Source: Arthrobacter bambusae
Lineage (GTDB): Bacteria; Actinomycetota; Actinomycetes; Actinomycetales; Micrococcaceae
Assembly (NCBI RefSeq): GCF_030812595.1
Contig: NZ_JAUSSZ010000015.1
Span: 1-64,000 of the forward strand
Length of the DNA stretch: 64,000 bases
Direction: 5' to 3'
In this document: positions 33,892-42,915 of the stretch, in pieces
How the letters are laid out: each line of letters begins with the position of its first letter
Numbering within the stretch: position 1 is the first letter of the stretch
Notes under the pieces: generated by a model
What the model saw: only the letters and a program-made list of their open reading frames with translations
Told to the model about the DNA's origin: nothing
Databases searched by the model: none
Program-made: the position numbers and the translations under genes

Positions 33892-36798
33892 CTACATCTC
33901 GAAGAGTGTGGCGGTTGGTTCAGTTGCAACTACCGCCAGTTCCTCGGCTTCCGGCAGCGAAACGTCAGGGAAATACAGGGTGCAAAGCGTGTCAAGAAGT
34001 TCTGCTTCGGGTACTACATAAGTGCCCTTGATTTTTGTGCGCGGGACGGCGTTAACGAGCCCCTGCAAGGTCGAAACAAAGGCACCATCGCCTGTATACC
34101 CGTGGCGGTCCAGGAAGCGCTTCACTGCCTGGGTCCCGTCGACAGCGGCAATATAGAGTGCAGTGTCTACGGCATCAATTACATATTCGAATGCTTCGGC
34201 GTCCGGCCGTACGCCTGGCAATGCACTGTCGGCGGTTCGTCGAAGTCGCTCATGGGGAGCTAGAAGCGTCACCATTCCCGCACTCTTCGAGATGATTTTC
34301 GCGCGTTCAAGACTGTCCACATCCAACCCACCGACCGCGAGTGCCAGGAGGCGCGCGGTATCGAACGGGAACTGGCGTGCGCCGAAGATATCCCATGCCA
34401 TGAGGACAAAGTCCGTCAGATCATCGACCTTCGGAGCATTCCCAACAAGTCGTGAGCGACGCAGATCGACGACTTCCTCACGTGCGATATTGAGCGCGTC
34501 TTCCGGTCGCAGGAGTTGGTCACGTCCGTCGGCGTCGGGTGTTGAAGAGTAGACGGGCCAATGACGAGAAATGACTGACAATGTTGGCCCATATGTAGAC
34601 AGCAATAGGTCAACCCCGTCAATACCGTCGTGCTGGAAACGCTGGGCAGCATCACGAGCGGCTTGGCGAATATCCTGCTCGATGTCATCAAGATAGGACT
34701 GGACGCCGTCGTCCCGATCGTCCCGTTTGCGGCACACGAGCATGATTGTCGATGCGGCAGAGTTCATGTTCGCTTGGTGCAAGGAGGTTTCAGCTTCAGT
34801 GTTCACCGGCCACGACGTTTCGATAGTGAACCCAGCCTGCAGGAGGCCCATACCAAGGGTGTCCCATGCCTCGGCACGCTTGTGCGTGAACATCACCGAC
34901 AGGACGCCATCATCGCGGAGTACACGACGAGCTTCACTAAAGATGGCCGTCATCTTTGTTTCATAGTCCAGATCGGCAAGCTCTTTCTTCCGCCGACCAA
35001 GGGCTGCGAAACGAGCAAGGTTTGCGACAGCTTCGTTATCCTTGTCGCTGAGCTCATCACCGAAAAACTCCGGGACAAGTCGGCCGAGCGTCCGTTTCTC
35101 CCATACGTAAAAGAAGTCTGCCAGCTCGGCGTACATCACGTTGTCATAGTAGGGAGGATCCATGCAGATGTGTGCAATTGACTTCGCATCGAGAGCGAGG
35201 TCTGTGGCGCTTCCCTGCGTTACCGTTACCTTGCGCTCCAGTGGTTCTTGACCTTGGTAATCGACTGCTCCGGTCTCATCCAGGAGTCGGGCAATTCCGC
35301 CGTAGGCATCGAGCAATTGATCCAAACACCAGGAATAAAGCGCGGTGGCACCTTCAAACTCAGCAAAGGTCCATTTGAAGGCAAAGTCGTGACGCTCGAA
35401 TACGCTGCGCATAACCTGTTTGCTTACATGCCACGATCCAAGGCGTGAATTGTAATTCAGCGCCTTGCCCTGCATAAGAGCCAACTCGAAGAGCACATCG
35501 TCGGCACGGTCACCTAGGGCCGCCCGAACTTCCGGGATTAGGTTTGCGAACTCTTCGCCGAATGTCCCGTGCACGAGAGCTTGCCTGGGCGAGAAAAAAT
35601 CAACCCATCGATCCAATCCATAGTGCTTGGGGCGAAGGTCGTTGCCCTCCGGGAATTCTTCGGTCGGAAGGATGCCCTCCATAAACCATCGGTCCCTGAG
35701 ACTCTCGAATTCGCGGTCCGCCTTCTCGACGGCATCAAGATCGTCCTGAGTCGGGGCACGGAATGTCCGTTCTCCGCCAGCGGTCTTGACGGACAACGCG
35801 TAGAGCATCTGCGTCATGCGGCCGCCTTGGGCTTCCGCTTTGATGTATTCTCCGTCGATGACAAGATTGTCGTACGGCGAGATTGCCTTCCCGCGGCCCG
35901 TAGTACCGACGGCGGCATCTTGCTTGTCAACGCTCGTTCCCAAAACCACTTCGAACTCAGGCTGAGAAAGCTGCACACCGTCGATCTCTGTAATTAGTCG
36001 AACGGCTGCTTCCTTGCCAGGGACCTTGCGTAGCCACTTGTCCGGCAGCAGTGGCACCGCACGCCCGGTCCGCGGGCAGGTGATTGCGTTCACCCAGATG
36101 TAGGCAATGACTCTTTCGCCGGCATTCAACGGGAAAAAGGACTTGAGCCTCTTTTCTGTGCGGGAAATGAGAATGTTGCCCCAGTGTTTGAGGTCATTCC
36201 CAAGCGCAGAACCGTGCCTCGCGGGCACTTGAACTCCGGCCTTTAGCACGCTCGCTGCCACACCATTCAGGTCATTGGCGAAGGCCGGCAGTCCCAACCT
36301 GCTTGCCGCCCAGGGGATAGAGCCACCCCCGGCGGTAGGGTCTGCAACCGTGGGGAGTTCTCCCCACGTTCGCCGTAGTACTGCGTGGAGCAAATCGATG
36401 TCCTGCCGGGGAATGGCATTACGAAAAGCCTGCTTATACCCGTAACCATTGCCCTGGAGCTTCACTCCTGCGGCGTTGGCCGCGTCGATAACCTTACGGC
36501 CGTGCACCGGGTCACCCCAGATTCCCACCAAGTGAAGGAGCCAGCGCCGATACGCGGCTTCATTTGACAGTTCGGGAGCGTCTGGAAATGCAGCGGCTAG
36601 ATCGTCATCCCAAGTTGGCAGGAGGCCGGCGATCGCGACAGCAGCGGAGGCCACTAGTGGACGCCGGGCCCACCATATGTGGAGAAAGGAGAGCGGTGGG
36701 AGAGCTGATGCGGCTCCCCGCTCTCGGCGGGATTCTACGCCTAGTTCAGCAACGGGCAGCCAGTCTTCAATAAGCAGGCGAGCTTTTTGTACAGTCAC
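33892..36798 (-). CDS. DUF1156 DNA methyltransferase
   Basis: The 968-aa protein begins with the DUF1156 pattern (ARLLIEDWLPVAELGVESRRE and LSFLHIWWARRPLVASAA, about residues 5-55). SAM-binding motif I is DPTAGGGSIPWAA (about 153-165) and the amino-methyltransferase catalytic motif is DPPYYDNVMYAEL (about 545-557). It should modify adenine or cytosine amino groups. It lies 9 bp after the 155-aa gene. DUF1156 methyltransferases are known components of DUF499 anti-phage loci. The order of motifs I then IV is the usual gamma-like order. Confidence 0.92.
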   Translation of the reverse strand: MTVQKARLLIEDWLPVAELGVESRRERGAASALPPLSFLHIWWARRPLVASAAVAIAGLLPTWDDDLAAAFPDAPELSNEAAYRRWLLHLVGIWGDPVHGRKVIDAANAAGVKLQGNGYGYKQAFRNAIPRQDIDLLHAVLRRTWGELPTVADPTAGGGSIPWAASRLGLPAFANDLNGVAASVLKAGVQVPARHGSALGNDLKHWGNILISRTEKRLKSFFPLNAGERVIAYIWVNAITCPRTGRAVPLLPDKWLRKVPGKEAAVRLITEIDGVQLSQPEFEVVLGTSVDKQDAAVGTTGRGKAISPYDNLVIDGEYIKAEAQGGRMTQMLYALSVKTAGGERTFRAPTQDDLDAVEKADREFESLRDRWFMEGILPTEEFPEGNDLRPKHYGLDRWVDFFSPRQALVHGTFGEEFANLIPEVRAALGDRADDVLFELALMQGKALNYNSRLGSWHVSKQVMRSVFERHDFAFKWTFAEFEGATALYSWCLDQLLDAYGGIARLLDETGAVDYQGQEPLERKVTVTQGSATDLALDAKSIAHICMDPPYYDNVMYAELADFFYVWEKRTLGRLVPEFFGDELSDKDNEAVANLARFAALGRRKKELADLDYETKMTAIFSEARRVLRDDGVLSVMFTHKRAEAWDTLGMGLLQAGFTIETSWPVNTEAETSLHQANMNSAASTIMLVCRKRDDRDDGVQSYLDDIEQDIRQAARDAAQRFQHDGIDGVDLLLSTYGPTLSVISRHWPVYSSTPDADGRDQLLRPEDALNIAREEVVDLRRSRLVGNAPKVDDLTDFVLMAWDIFGARQFPFDTARLLALAVGGLDVDSLERAKIISKSAGMVTLLAPHERLRRTADSALPGVRPDAEAFEYVIDAVDTALYIAAVDGTQAVKRFLDRHGYTGDGAFVSTLQGLVNAVPRTKIKGTYVVPEAELLDTLCTLYFPDVSLPEAEELAVVATEPTATLFEM

Positions 36799-36807
36799 GA
36801 TGTTCTC

Positions 36808-37275
36808 TCAGTCGTCCGCTAGAAGGGTCCGCAGCGCACGGCGCGCCCGGTTGGCTTCGACGCCAATGCACTTCGAGTACCAGTAGTAGGTCTCCTCTGT
36901 GCTCATGGAGTTGATGCCCGCGACCAAGGCGCGGACGCGTGGATGCTTTGTGACGGGCTGGGTGGCCAGCAGGACAAGTGCTAGCCGCACACCGTCAGCT
37001 TCAGTGAGTTGGATGGGCTCTCTCCGAGTGAAAGCTAGCAAGCTTGGTGCGTGGCCGGAGTTCCGGACTGCGGCAAACAGCGCGTCGACGATCCTGCCGG
37101 TCTGTCCCGGGGTTGCCCTCGTGACGGTCGCGGCTAGCGTGTCACCGTAGGTCTCCTCAAGGCTGATTCCATAGGTGTCACCGCGCCCATGAATCACTTT
37201 GAGCCGGAACGCCCGAGCCCCAGTCACGGGGAGTAGAGAGCGCTGCACTGATCGTGATCGCTGGAGTAGTGTCAT
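36808..37275 (-). CDS. Unknown 155-aa protein embedded in the defence operon
   Basis: The start overlaps the ATPase stop by 4 nt and it ends 9 bp before the methyltransferase, so it is surely co-expressed. The sequence has a basic beta-rich N-terminus (SRSVQRSLLPVTGARAFRLKVIH) and a helical C-terminus (STEETYYWYSKCIGVEANRARRALRTLLADD, split here as EETYYWYSKCIG and RARRALRTLL). It is not the DUF3780 pattern I know. Proteins of this size in the same slot are candidates for specificity or switch factors. Confidence 0.7.
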   Translation of the reverse strand: MTLLQRSRSVQRSLLPVTGARAFRLKVIHGRGDTYGISLEETYGDTLAATVTRATPGQTGRIVDALFAAVRNSGHAPSLLAFTRREPIQLTEADGVRLALVLLATQPVTKHPRVRALVAGINSMSTEETYYWYSKCIGVEANRARRALRTLLADD

Positions 37276-40200
37276 TTGCTTACCTCCGCCGCCATCGTTG
37301 TGTGCTGGATCAAGAGGTTTTTGATGACGGTGTGGATCTGGCGCATTTCGGCATGATCGCCCTCAACGGCGGGGCTGAAGTTAATTTCCAAGGTGAGATC
37401 TCCCGCTACCTTGGTCGAGCTTCCCAGAGCCTTCTTGATTTGGTTGTATGCCGCTTGGAAGTCCTGTCTCTGGGCAGCCCCAGAAAACGCAAGCCCTCCC
37501 CCCGACAGTCCCTTATATTCAGCTCGAATCATTGCCCTGACTGTGATGTTGTGCTTTTGGAGCATCCCAAGCGCAGCCACGGCCAGGTCTATGTCCTTAG
37601 TCCCAGTAGCTTCGTCAGCGGAAACCTTGATGGTGAGACGGCTGATTGTCTGAATCGTAAAATCGGAAACTTGGTCGACGATGCTCTGAAGGGCCGCCCC
37701 GCCTGGGCCGGAAGCGCTGAACGTCTTGCTAGTCAGGACCCGGGTGGGCACCTCAACGCCGAGACGATCTGCCTCCTCGCGGGCCAGGAGGATCAATCCG
37801 TCCAGCCCTCTGTCCTTGATGGCACTAGGTGAGAGAGCACGGACGCCTGCAGCAGGCTCGGTGTCGAGGACGGCGAACCACTTGTAGTCACTCGCTTGAA
37901 CAGCGGTGGCGAGCAGTTCGAGGACTTCCGTTTTTGATGGCTCGCCGCCGCACTCAGCTTCGAGACGGCCTCGCACTTCTGCTCCAGTCAACCGTTCTGA
38001 GGTAAGGATCGCGCGGAGATCAGTCTGCGTAGGCTTTCGGACCAGTAGCCCCCGGCTCTGAGCCTCAGCCGTCGTCATGATCTCGGTGTCATTGGCGAAA
38101 CCGATGGTCATGCCGGCCATGGTGTGAGCCGTGTAGGACTTGCCATTTCCACCGTCGTAGTAGACCCATCCTTCGTTCTTCACCCCGTTGATGATGGCTT
38201 CACGAATAAGCGCTGGGTTCCGGACGATTTGGATGCTGTGATCGGTCCAGAAAAAATCAACGATGGCGGAGGTCGTCGATGATGGAGTATTTGGCCAGGT
38301 CTTGGACTTGAGGTAGGCAGCAGTGAAGGGCTCGGACCGGATTTTGCCCTCATCTTCGAGGAGGGTTATCACGGCTGAAGTGGCGTTCTTTGGGTTTCCC
38401 TGCGCTTGGGTGGGCAACTCGCGGTGTCGGAGGTAGCTAGTGCTCCTATCTCCGTAGGGATAGTAGATGTGTTTGTAGCAACGGTTGACCGCAATTCGGG
38501 CATCAAGAGCCGCCTGCTTTTGGAAGACCTCTACCTTATTGCGGACCTCCGGGCTGAACTGGCTGAGCCGGGCAGTATCGGACCACAGGCTGTCCGCGGC
38601 GATGCGAGCACGGGCGCGATCTTTCAGTGCTTCTATCTGATCACTGTCAGCAAGCGCGAAAACGATTGAATTGCGGAATTTGCGAGGGGCGCGGACCGAG
38701 CCAGCCTTATCGATCATGTCGATGACGAGGCTGGGTGGAGCGTCAGCGTTTTTGGTCTCTACGGTGACCACCCGATAGTCGAGGACGGCAACCCGAAGAC
38801 TGGGCTGGTCCACGATGTCTACGGGGCCGTTTGGGAAGTGCACGGCAACAGCACCAGCGTCGTTGGCGAAGGCATTCACGATGAGACTGTCGACCATCGC
38901 AGCTACGGCTGTATTGGCGACGTTGCGTTTTTCAGTCTCGATAATGGCGTTTACGTTCGGCTCGATGTTGAATCGCCACCGGGCTCCATCGAAGGATAGG
39001 TGCCAAAACTTCTTTTCGGACTCCGTCAGGGCTTTCTCGAAAATTGTGGCATCTTCGCCAGGACGGAGGGTGCCCACGATCCAGTCGTTGCGGCTGGCAC
39101 CTGCTGTGGAGACCATCTCAAGTGAGTGCGTGAAAACGGTTCGTGCCACCCGGGTGGCATAGCTGGGCCTGCCTGGGAACACTTCTTCATCGACCGCTGC
39201 GGCGTGCGAGTTGGGGCCTGCGAAGTCACCCACGGCGACTGAAGCAAATTCGCCTCTTCCAAGGCCATCGGTCAGGTGGTTGAGGACCGGTTCGTTTGCG
39301 TAATCGAGATCGCCAATGTTGATTACGGCGGCATCCAGGTCAGTCGCATAGATGTTCGCGACAACTTCTGCAAGTAGTTTCAATGCGCCACGTGCGCGCT
39401 GGAACTGAGTGATATTACCCAGACGCTTGTCGAGTACCCGCACCAGCTCGGGATGGAACGGGTACGTCTTGGTCAGCAGTTCACCGTACGTCGCGGGCCG
39501 TTCCGGGCCACCAGCCAGCGGCTCTGTCTTTCCCAGTGCTTCATAAAAGCTCTGGTATGCCTGGCCTGCTTCACGAGCGGCGGTCTCATCCACGGAGACA
39601 AAGAGTCGCTTTTTTAGTATCTCGCCGATTTCGTTGTCATCCGCGGGCTTAATAACGGCGGAGGGTTGAACCGACCTGGTAAGCACGTCGCCCGTTTCCG
39701 AAACGGCTGCCGTGGCAGCGGCGTCGGCTGCGGATCTATCTTCGTCGAGCAGTTCGGCGATTTCGGTGGTCTCCGCACCGAACGCATTGGTCGTGGCCGC
39801 AAGGGTAATGATGACTGAAACCCTATTGCTAGGGTCGGCTGCGACCTCGAACAGGTTGCCCAAAAACACCGGGATGGCGCGTGCCATGCGCCGTACATCT
39901 TCGCTGCCAGATGACGTGATGGCGCGGATGTACTTCGCAATTTCATCGATGATAACGATCGCAGGCTTACCGCCGAACGCGGCCTTTATCGTCCCGGTTC
40001 CGGGAGCTGTCCGGGCTGCATCGTTCGCTGCTAGCGCGGCATAGGCGTCCTCGCCAATTTGCGCTGCCAGTTCCCCCCAGAGAGTGTAAGTGCGGTGTCC
40101 GTTGGTCTCCACGCCGGCAGTTGGGTCTAGTGCGTCCCCGACGAGGGCGGCGACTTGAACCGGCTCATCAGGAAGAAGATTTGGGTCTAAGAAGTCAGAG

Positions 40201-40550
40201 ATGTTAGCTGGGCGGGCACCCTTTGCAAGGTGATAGACAGCTGTGAGGCCATGGGTCTTTCCGCCACCGAAAGATGTTGTAGGGCGCAGGACACCGTTCT
40301 CGCCTGCCACTCCGCGTGTTCCGCTTACCCGGCCGAAAGTCTTGGTCAAGAGCGTCTTTAATCCGCTCGTTGGATAGGTATGAGCGAAGAACGACTCAGC
40401 GTCACCGTAGACCGGATAGTGCTCCGCATCACGAACCACCTTGTCCAACTGCGCCGCGAAGTGATTGTCGGCGAGCCCACCTTGAAGCACGTCGTCGCGC
40501 GGCACGCAGGCCTTCCGCAATGGAATTAGGCTTGATCCGTTGCTACTCAT
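37272..40550 (-). CDS. DUF499-type anti-phage ATPase
   Basis: The 1092-aa protein shows the P-loop TSFGGGKTHGL (about residues 90-100) and Walker B AIVIIDEIAKYI (about 194-205), followed by SVIITLAATTNAFG. The arrangement, with MSSNGSSLIPLRKACVPRDDVLQGGLADNHFAA-like start (key part VPRDDVLQGGLADNHFA), fits DUF499 ATPases. These are large ATPases found with DUF1156 methyltransferases and helicases in defence islands. The start lies 8 bp after the HTH gene. Confidence 0.9.
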   Translation of the reverse strand: MSSNGSSLIPLRKACVPRDDVLQGGLADNHFAAQLDKVVRDAEHYPVYGDAESFFAHTYPTSGLKTLLTKTFGRVSGTRGVAGENGVLRPTTSFGGGKTHGLTAVYHLAKGARPANISDFLDPNLLPDEPVQVAALVGDALDPTAGVETNGHRTYTLWGELAAQIGEDAYAALAANDAARTAPGTGTIKAAFGGKPAIVIIDEIAKYIRAITSSGSEDVRRMARAIPVFLGNLFEVAADPSNRVSVIITLAATTNAFGAETTEIAELLDEDRSAADAAATAAVSETGDVLTRSVQPSAVIKPADDNEIGEILKKRLFVSVDETAAREAGQAYQSFYEALGKTEPLAGGPERPATYGELLTKTYPFHPELVRVLDKRLGNITQFQRARGALKLLAEVVANIYATDLDAAVINIGDLDYANEPVLNHLTDGLGRGEFASVAVGDFAGPNSHAAAVDEEVFPGRPSYATRVARTVFTHSLEMVSTAGASRNDWIVGTLRPGEDATIFEKALTESEKKFWHLSFDGARWRFNIEPNVNAIIETEKRNVANTAVAAMVDSLIVNAFANDAGAVAVHFPNGPVDIVDQPSLRVAVLDYRVVTVETKNADAPPSLVIDMIDKAGSVRAPRKFRNSIVFALADSDQIEALKDRARARIAADSLWSDTARLSQFSPEVRNKVEVFQKQAALDARIAVNRCYKHIYYPYGDRSTSYLRHRELPTQAQGNPKNATSAVITLLEDEGKIRSEPFTAAYLKSKTWPNTPSSTTSAIVDFFWTDHSIQIVRNPALIREAIINGVKNEGWVYYDGGNGKSYTAHTMAGMTIGFANDTEIMTTAEAQSRGLLVRKPTQTDLRAILTSERLTGAEVRGRLEAECGGEPSKTEVLELLATAVQASDYKWFAVLDTEPAAGVRALSPSAIKDRGLDGLILLAREEADRLGVEVPTRVLTSKTFSASGPGGAALQSIVDQVSDFTIQTISRLTIKVSADEATGTKDIDLAVAALGMLQKHNITVRAMIRAEYKGLSGGGLAFSGAAQRQDFQAAYNQIKKALGSSTKVAGDLTLEINFSPAVEGDHAEMRQIHTVIKNLLIQHTTMAAEVSK

Positions 40551-40558
40551 CGTGTCCC

Positions 40559-40768
40559 CTACTTGTCACTTACGTTCTCGCCAGCCGAGCCGGACGGCGC
40601 AGCGCCACCGCTGCGCACCCAGTCATCGACCTCGTGGGCCTGGAACTTCCAGAGCTTGCCCACTCTGTGAGCCGGCATGCTTTTTTCCGCAATCCAGGCG
40701 TAAACGGTGTCCTTCGAGACACCCAAATGCGCTGCAATGTCATCAGCCGACATCCAAGGTTCTGCCAT
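40559..40768 (-). CDS. Excisionase-type HTH protein heading the defence operon
   Basis: The 69-aa protein is a single HTH: MSADDIAAHLGVSKDTVYAW followed by the wing AHRVGKLWKFQAHEVDDWV. It is the first gene of the operon, 8 bp before the ATPase, which suggests self-regulation of the locus. It could instead be a true excisionase left from an integrative element. Confidence 0.85.
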   Translation of the reverse strand: MAEPWMSADDIAAHLGVSKDTVYAWIAEKSMPAHRVGKLWKFQAHEVDDWVRSGGAAPSGSAGENVSDK

Positions 40769-40926
40769 CCCGGAACCTCCATTCGACTTGCCTCAGTGCG
40801 CGCCTCGCGCAGTCCAACCATACTGGTAGCGCGCGCTGAAGGCTGATTTGGCCCGGTTTCACCGGAAGTAGAGGGGAGGAGACGGAACACTCCGGCGCCG
40901 GTGACTCCTGATGACAGCAGCTGGAG

Positions 40927-41385
40927 TCATCTTTGAAACTTCTTCATAAACCGCTTGGCGCCCCGGTCCGCGATCACTCGTCGATCCCGGTCAACCCAAA
41001 AGACAGGAATTTCAAGCAGATCTAGCGAAGACTGGATTGCTTTTACGTATTCTCGATGGAGAGCAGTAGACGGTAGGGCAATCCCTCCTTCTGCGTTCTT
41101 TCGTTCAATCACGCTCATGGCCGTATACACCGCCCTTGCTACATGCATACGGACCTGTCCACCGTCGAAGGGAAGGCCATAGCGCGGTGTTCCTTCCTGC
41201 GAACTGCCCTCGCCCTTGGCTTCGACAATCAGGCGCTGACCAGCACAAGTAGCCACGATGTCCGGCCCGTGCCTTTTGCCAACTATGTAGCTTTCGATGT
41301 GCCAACCGTGATCGCGAAGATACCTTACTGTTGCGGCAACAACTTCGTTTTCCCAAAGTATCGGGCCCGTCTCATCGGCGTCCAT
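40927..41385 (-). CDS. PD-(D/E)XK nuclease-like protein
   Basis: The 152-aa protein has the full restriction-nuclease core: Glu14 in WENEVV, Asp42 in HGPDIVA and Glu55-Ala-Lys57 in LIVEAKGEGSS. This is the Mrr/Vsr-like layout. It probably cuts DNA. It lies 158 bp before the defence operon, in the same direction, and may be part of it or a stand-alone defence gene. Confidence 0.8.
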   Translation of the reverse strand: MDADETGPILWENEVVAATVRYLRDHGWHIESYIVGKRHGPDIVATCAGQRLIVEAKGEGSSQEGTPRYGLPFDGGQVRMHVARAVYTAMSVIERKNAEGGIALPSTALHREYVKAIQSSLDLLEIPVFWVDRDRRVIADRGAKRFMKKFQR

Positions 41386-41420
41386 CCACTCATCACCAAG
41401 TTCCGACTATGTATGGGTGG

Positions 41421-41452
41421 TGTCCGGTCTTAGCAAGAAGCTAAGCCGGACA
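41421..41452. repeat. Hairpin before the nuclease gene
   Basis: TGTCCGGTCTTAG (41421-41433) pairs with CTAAGCCGGACA (41441-41452) with a 1-nt bulge. Confidence 0.5.
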
Positions 41453-41533
41453 TTATCCGTTGGTTGAGTCTCTTGCTCTACTGTCGAAATCCTCCACTCG
41501 ATGTGGAAAATTTCCGTGGTTATCCTTCAATTG

Positions 41534-41565
41534 GAAAGCCCATCGCCCCCCAACGGTGGGCTTTC
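41534..41565 (-). terminator. Hairpin after the SIR2-like gene
   Basis: GAAAGCCCA (41534-41542) and TGGGCTTTC (41557-41565) pair perfectly. It lies 45 bp past the stop of the leftward gene at 41611. Confidence 0.6.
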
Positions 41566-41610
41566 TTAGTGCCATAGGCGCCCATGCGTGATTGAAGGCT
41601 TCAGTGAGAC

Positions 41611-42858
41611 TCAGCCCCATCGATCGAATTGCTTGAGTACTTCAGAAAGCTGCCTGAGTTGTGCGTCAAACGCGTCTTCCTCCCCTTCATGAACTTTTAC
41701 CCAGCCCCATGCCTCGCGGTCACCGAATTTGCGGAAGTCTTCCTCCCAAACGTTCGCTCCTGTCGAGTGGTTCCAAGCCCTCTCCCCCGCGTACGCGCCG
41801 CCGCAGGGTCTGGGTCTGGTCGGCCCTGGGAAGAGGAACTGCAGCGCCAGGGCCATCCTGTATTCCGCTCGGCGAGTGGCGGTTTCGAGTCCAGAGGGTT
41901 CGCCTATACAGTCTGCCAGCAGGTTCTCCAAGTCTGCTGAGACGAGTTGGCTTGCCGGGTACAGCCACCGCGTCCCCTCCCATCGAGGCATGGCCTTGGC
42001 CAATTCGTAGTCGATGACATAGTCGTCTTGCAATGCCAAAAGCGCCTGCAGGTCCCTGTCTACGGTTGGGTGCCTCCACGTTGGTTCTGTAGCTGCTCGG
42101 ATGAAGACGTCCTCTCTGCCATGGCTTACGGCGATCATGGCTATCGCCCTCAAGAGGAGGAGAGCTGGATAGTGAGAGAGTTTCACCCATTTGTCGTTGT
42201 ACGTGCCCGAGTTGAGGGTTCTGGCTTTGAGTAGTCGTTGAACGGCCCATACCCAGAGATCCGTATGGATGCGGTCCCTATCCAGCATCACAGCGGTGGC
42301 CACGAGTCGGACCAAAATGCGGCTAGCCTCGCGGAGTTGTAAGCAAGATTCTTGGTAAACCTGCGGAGCATCTTCACGTCTGCCCTCGGGGAAAAGACTG
42401 CCCCTGCTCTGAATCGTTTGCTGGACTCGATTGATCTCGTCATTCAAGAGGTCTCGGATCTCAATGAAAGACTCTCGATACGGAAGCAGCTTCTTCAACC
42501 GCACTATCGCCATTTCCTCCGTCAGCGGCGGCGAGGACAAGGCGTCCAGTGATTCGAGGCGGTGCACGAGGTCCGGGAAGAACTCGTCAGCTGTCATGCC
42601 AGGGACGACGCCCGCTCCGTGCTGGTGAGCTACGGATGCTGCAGTGGGCCCGAGGGCGGTCAAAGTCGACCAATAGAGGGGATACCTTCGTGATCGCCGG
42701 CCGCGTAGAGCATCGACAAGTGCATGATCCCAGTCGGCTACGTCGGAGCATACCTTCACTTGGTCCCCGTTCAGCCTTCCAACGAGTGTCCCACTTCCTT
42801 TGAAGCGGGATGCCCTTCGTGGGACGCTCTCCCCGGTCATCCGGTTCCTGACGGCCAT
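41611..42858 (-). CDS. C-terminal half of a SIR2-type defence protein (probably truncated)
   Basis: The 415-aa frame has VADWDHALVDALRGRRSRRYPLYW (key parts ADWDHAL and SRRYPLYW, about residues 40-64) and GMTADEFFPDLVHRLESLDAL (key part ADEFFPDL, about 87-107). In SIR2-family anti-phage proteins these patterns mark the end of the NAD-consuming domain and the linker to the C-terminal helical part. The Rossmann NAD-binding segment expected before it is missing, and the start has no good ribosome site. A serine recombinase gene ends 57 bp upstream. This looks like an older defence gene cut at its 5' end. Family assignment is by pattern only. Confidence 0.55.
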   Translation of the reverse strand: MAVRNRMTGESVPRRASRFKGSGTLVGRLNGDQVKVCSDVADWDHALVDALRGRRSRRYPLYWSTLTALGPTAASVAHQHGAGVVPGMTADEFFPDLVHRLESLDALSSPPLTEEMAIVRLKKLLPYRESFIEIRDLLNDEINRVQQTIQSRGSLFPEGRREDAPQVYQESCLQLREASRILVRLVATAVMLDRDRIHTDLWVWAVQRLLKARTLNSGTYNDKWVKLSHYPALLLLRAIAMIAVSHGREDVFIRAATEPTWRHPTVDRDLQALLALQDDYVIDYELAKAMPRWEGTRWLYPASQLVSADLENLLADCIGEPSGLETATRRAEYRMALALQFLFPGPTRPRPCGGAYAGERAWNHSTGANVWEEDFRKFGDREAWGWVKVHEGEEDAFDAQLRQLSEVLKQFDRWG

Positions 42859-42915
42859 TTCCGGCCGGCTGCGTAACTTTGGCGTCCCATAAGCTGTCCC
42901 AAAACCAGGGACGCG

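Noticed and set aside
41386-41610. tRNA-like segment near 41470-41500
   Set aside because: Only a weak resemblance to a T-arm was seen; no acceptor, D-arm or anticodon stem could be folded.
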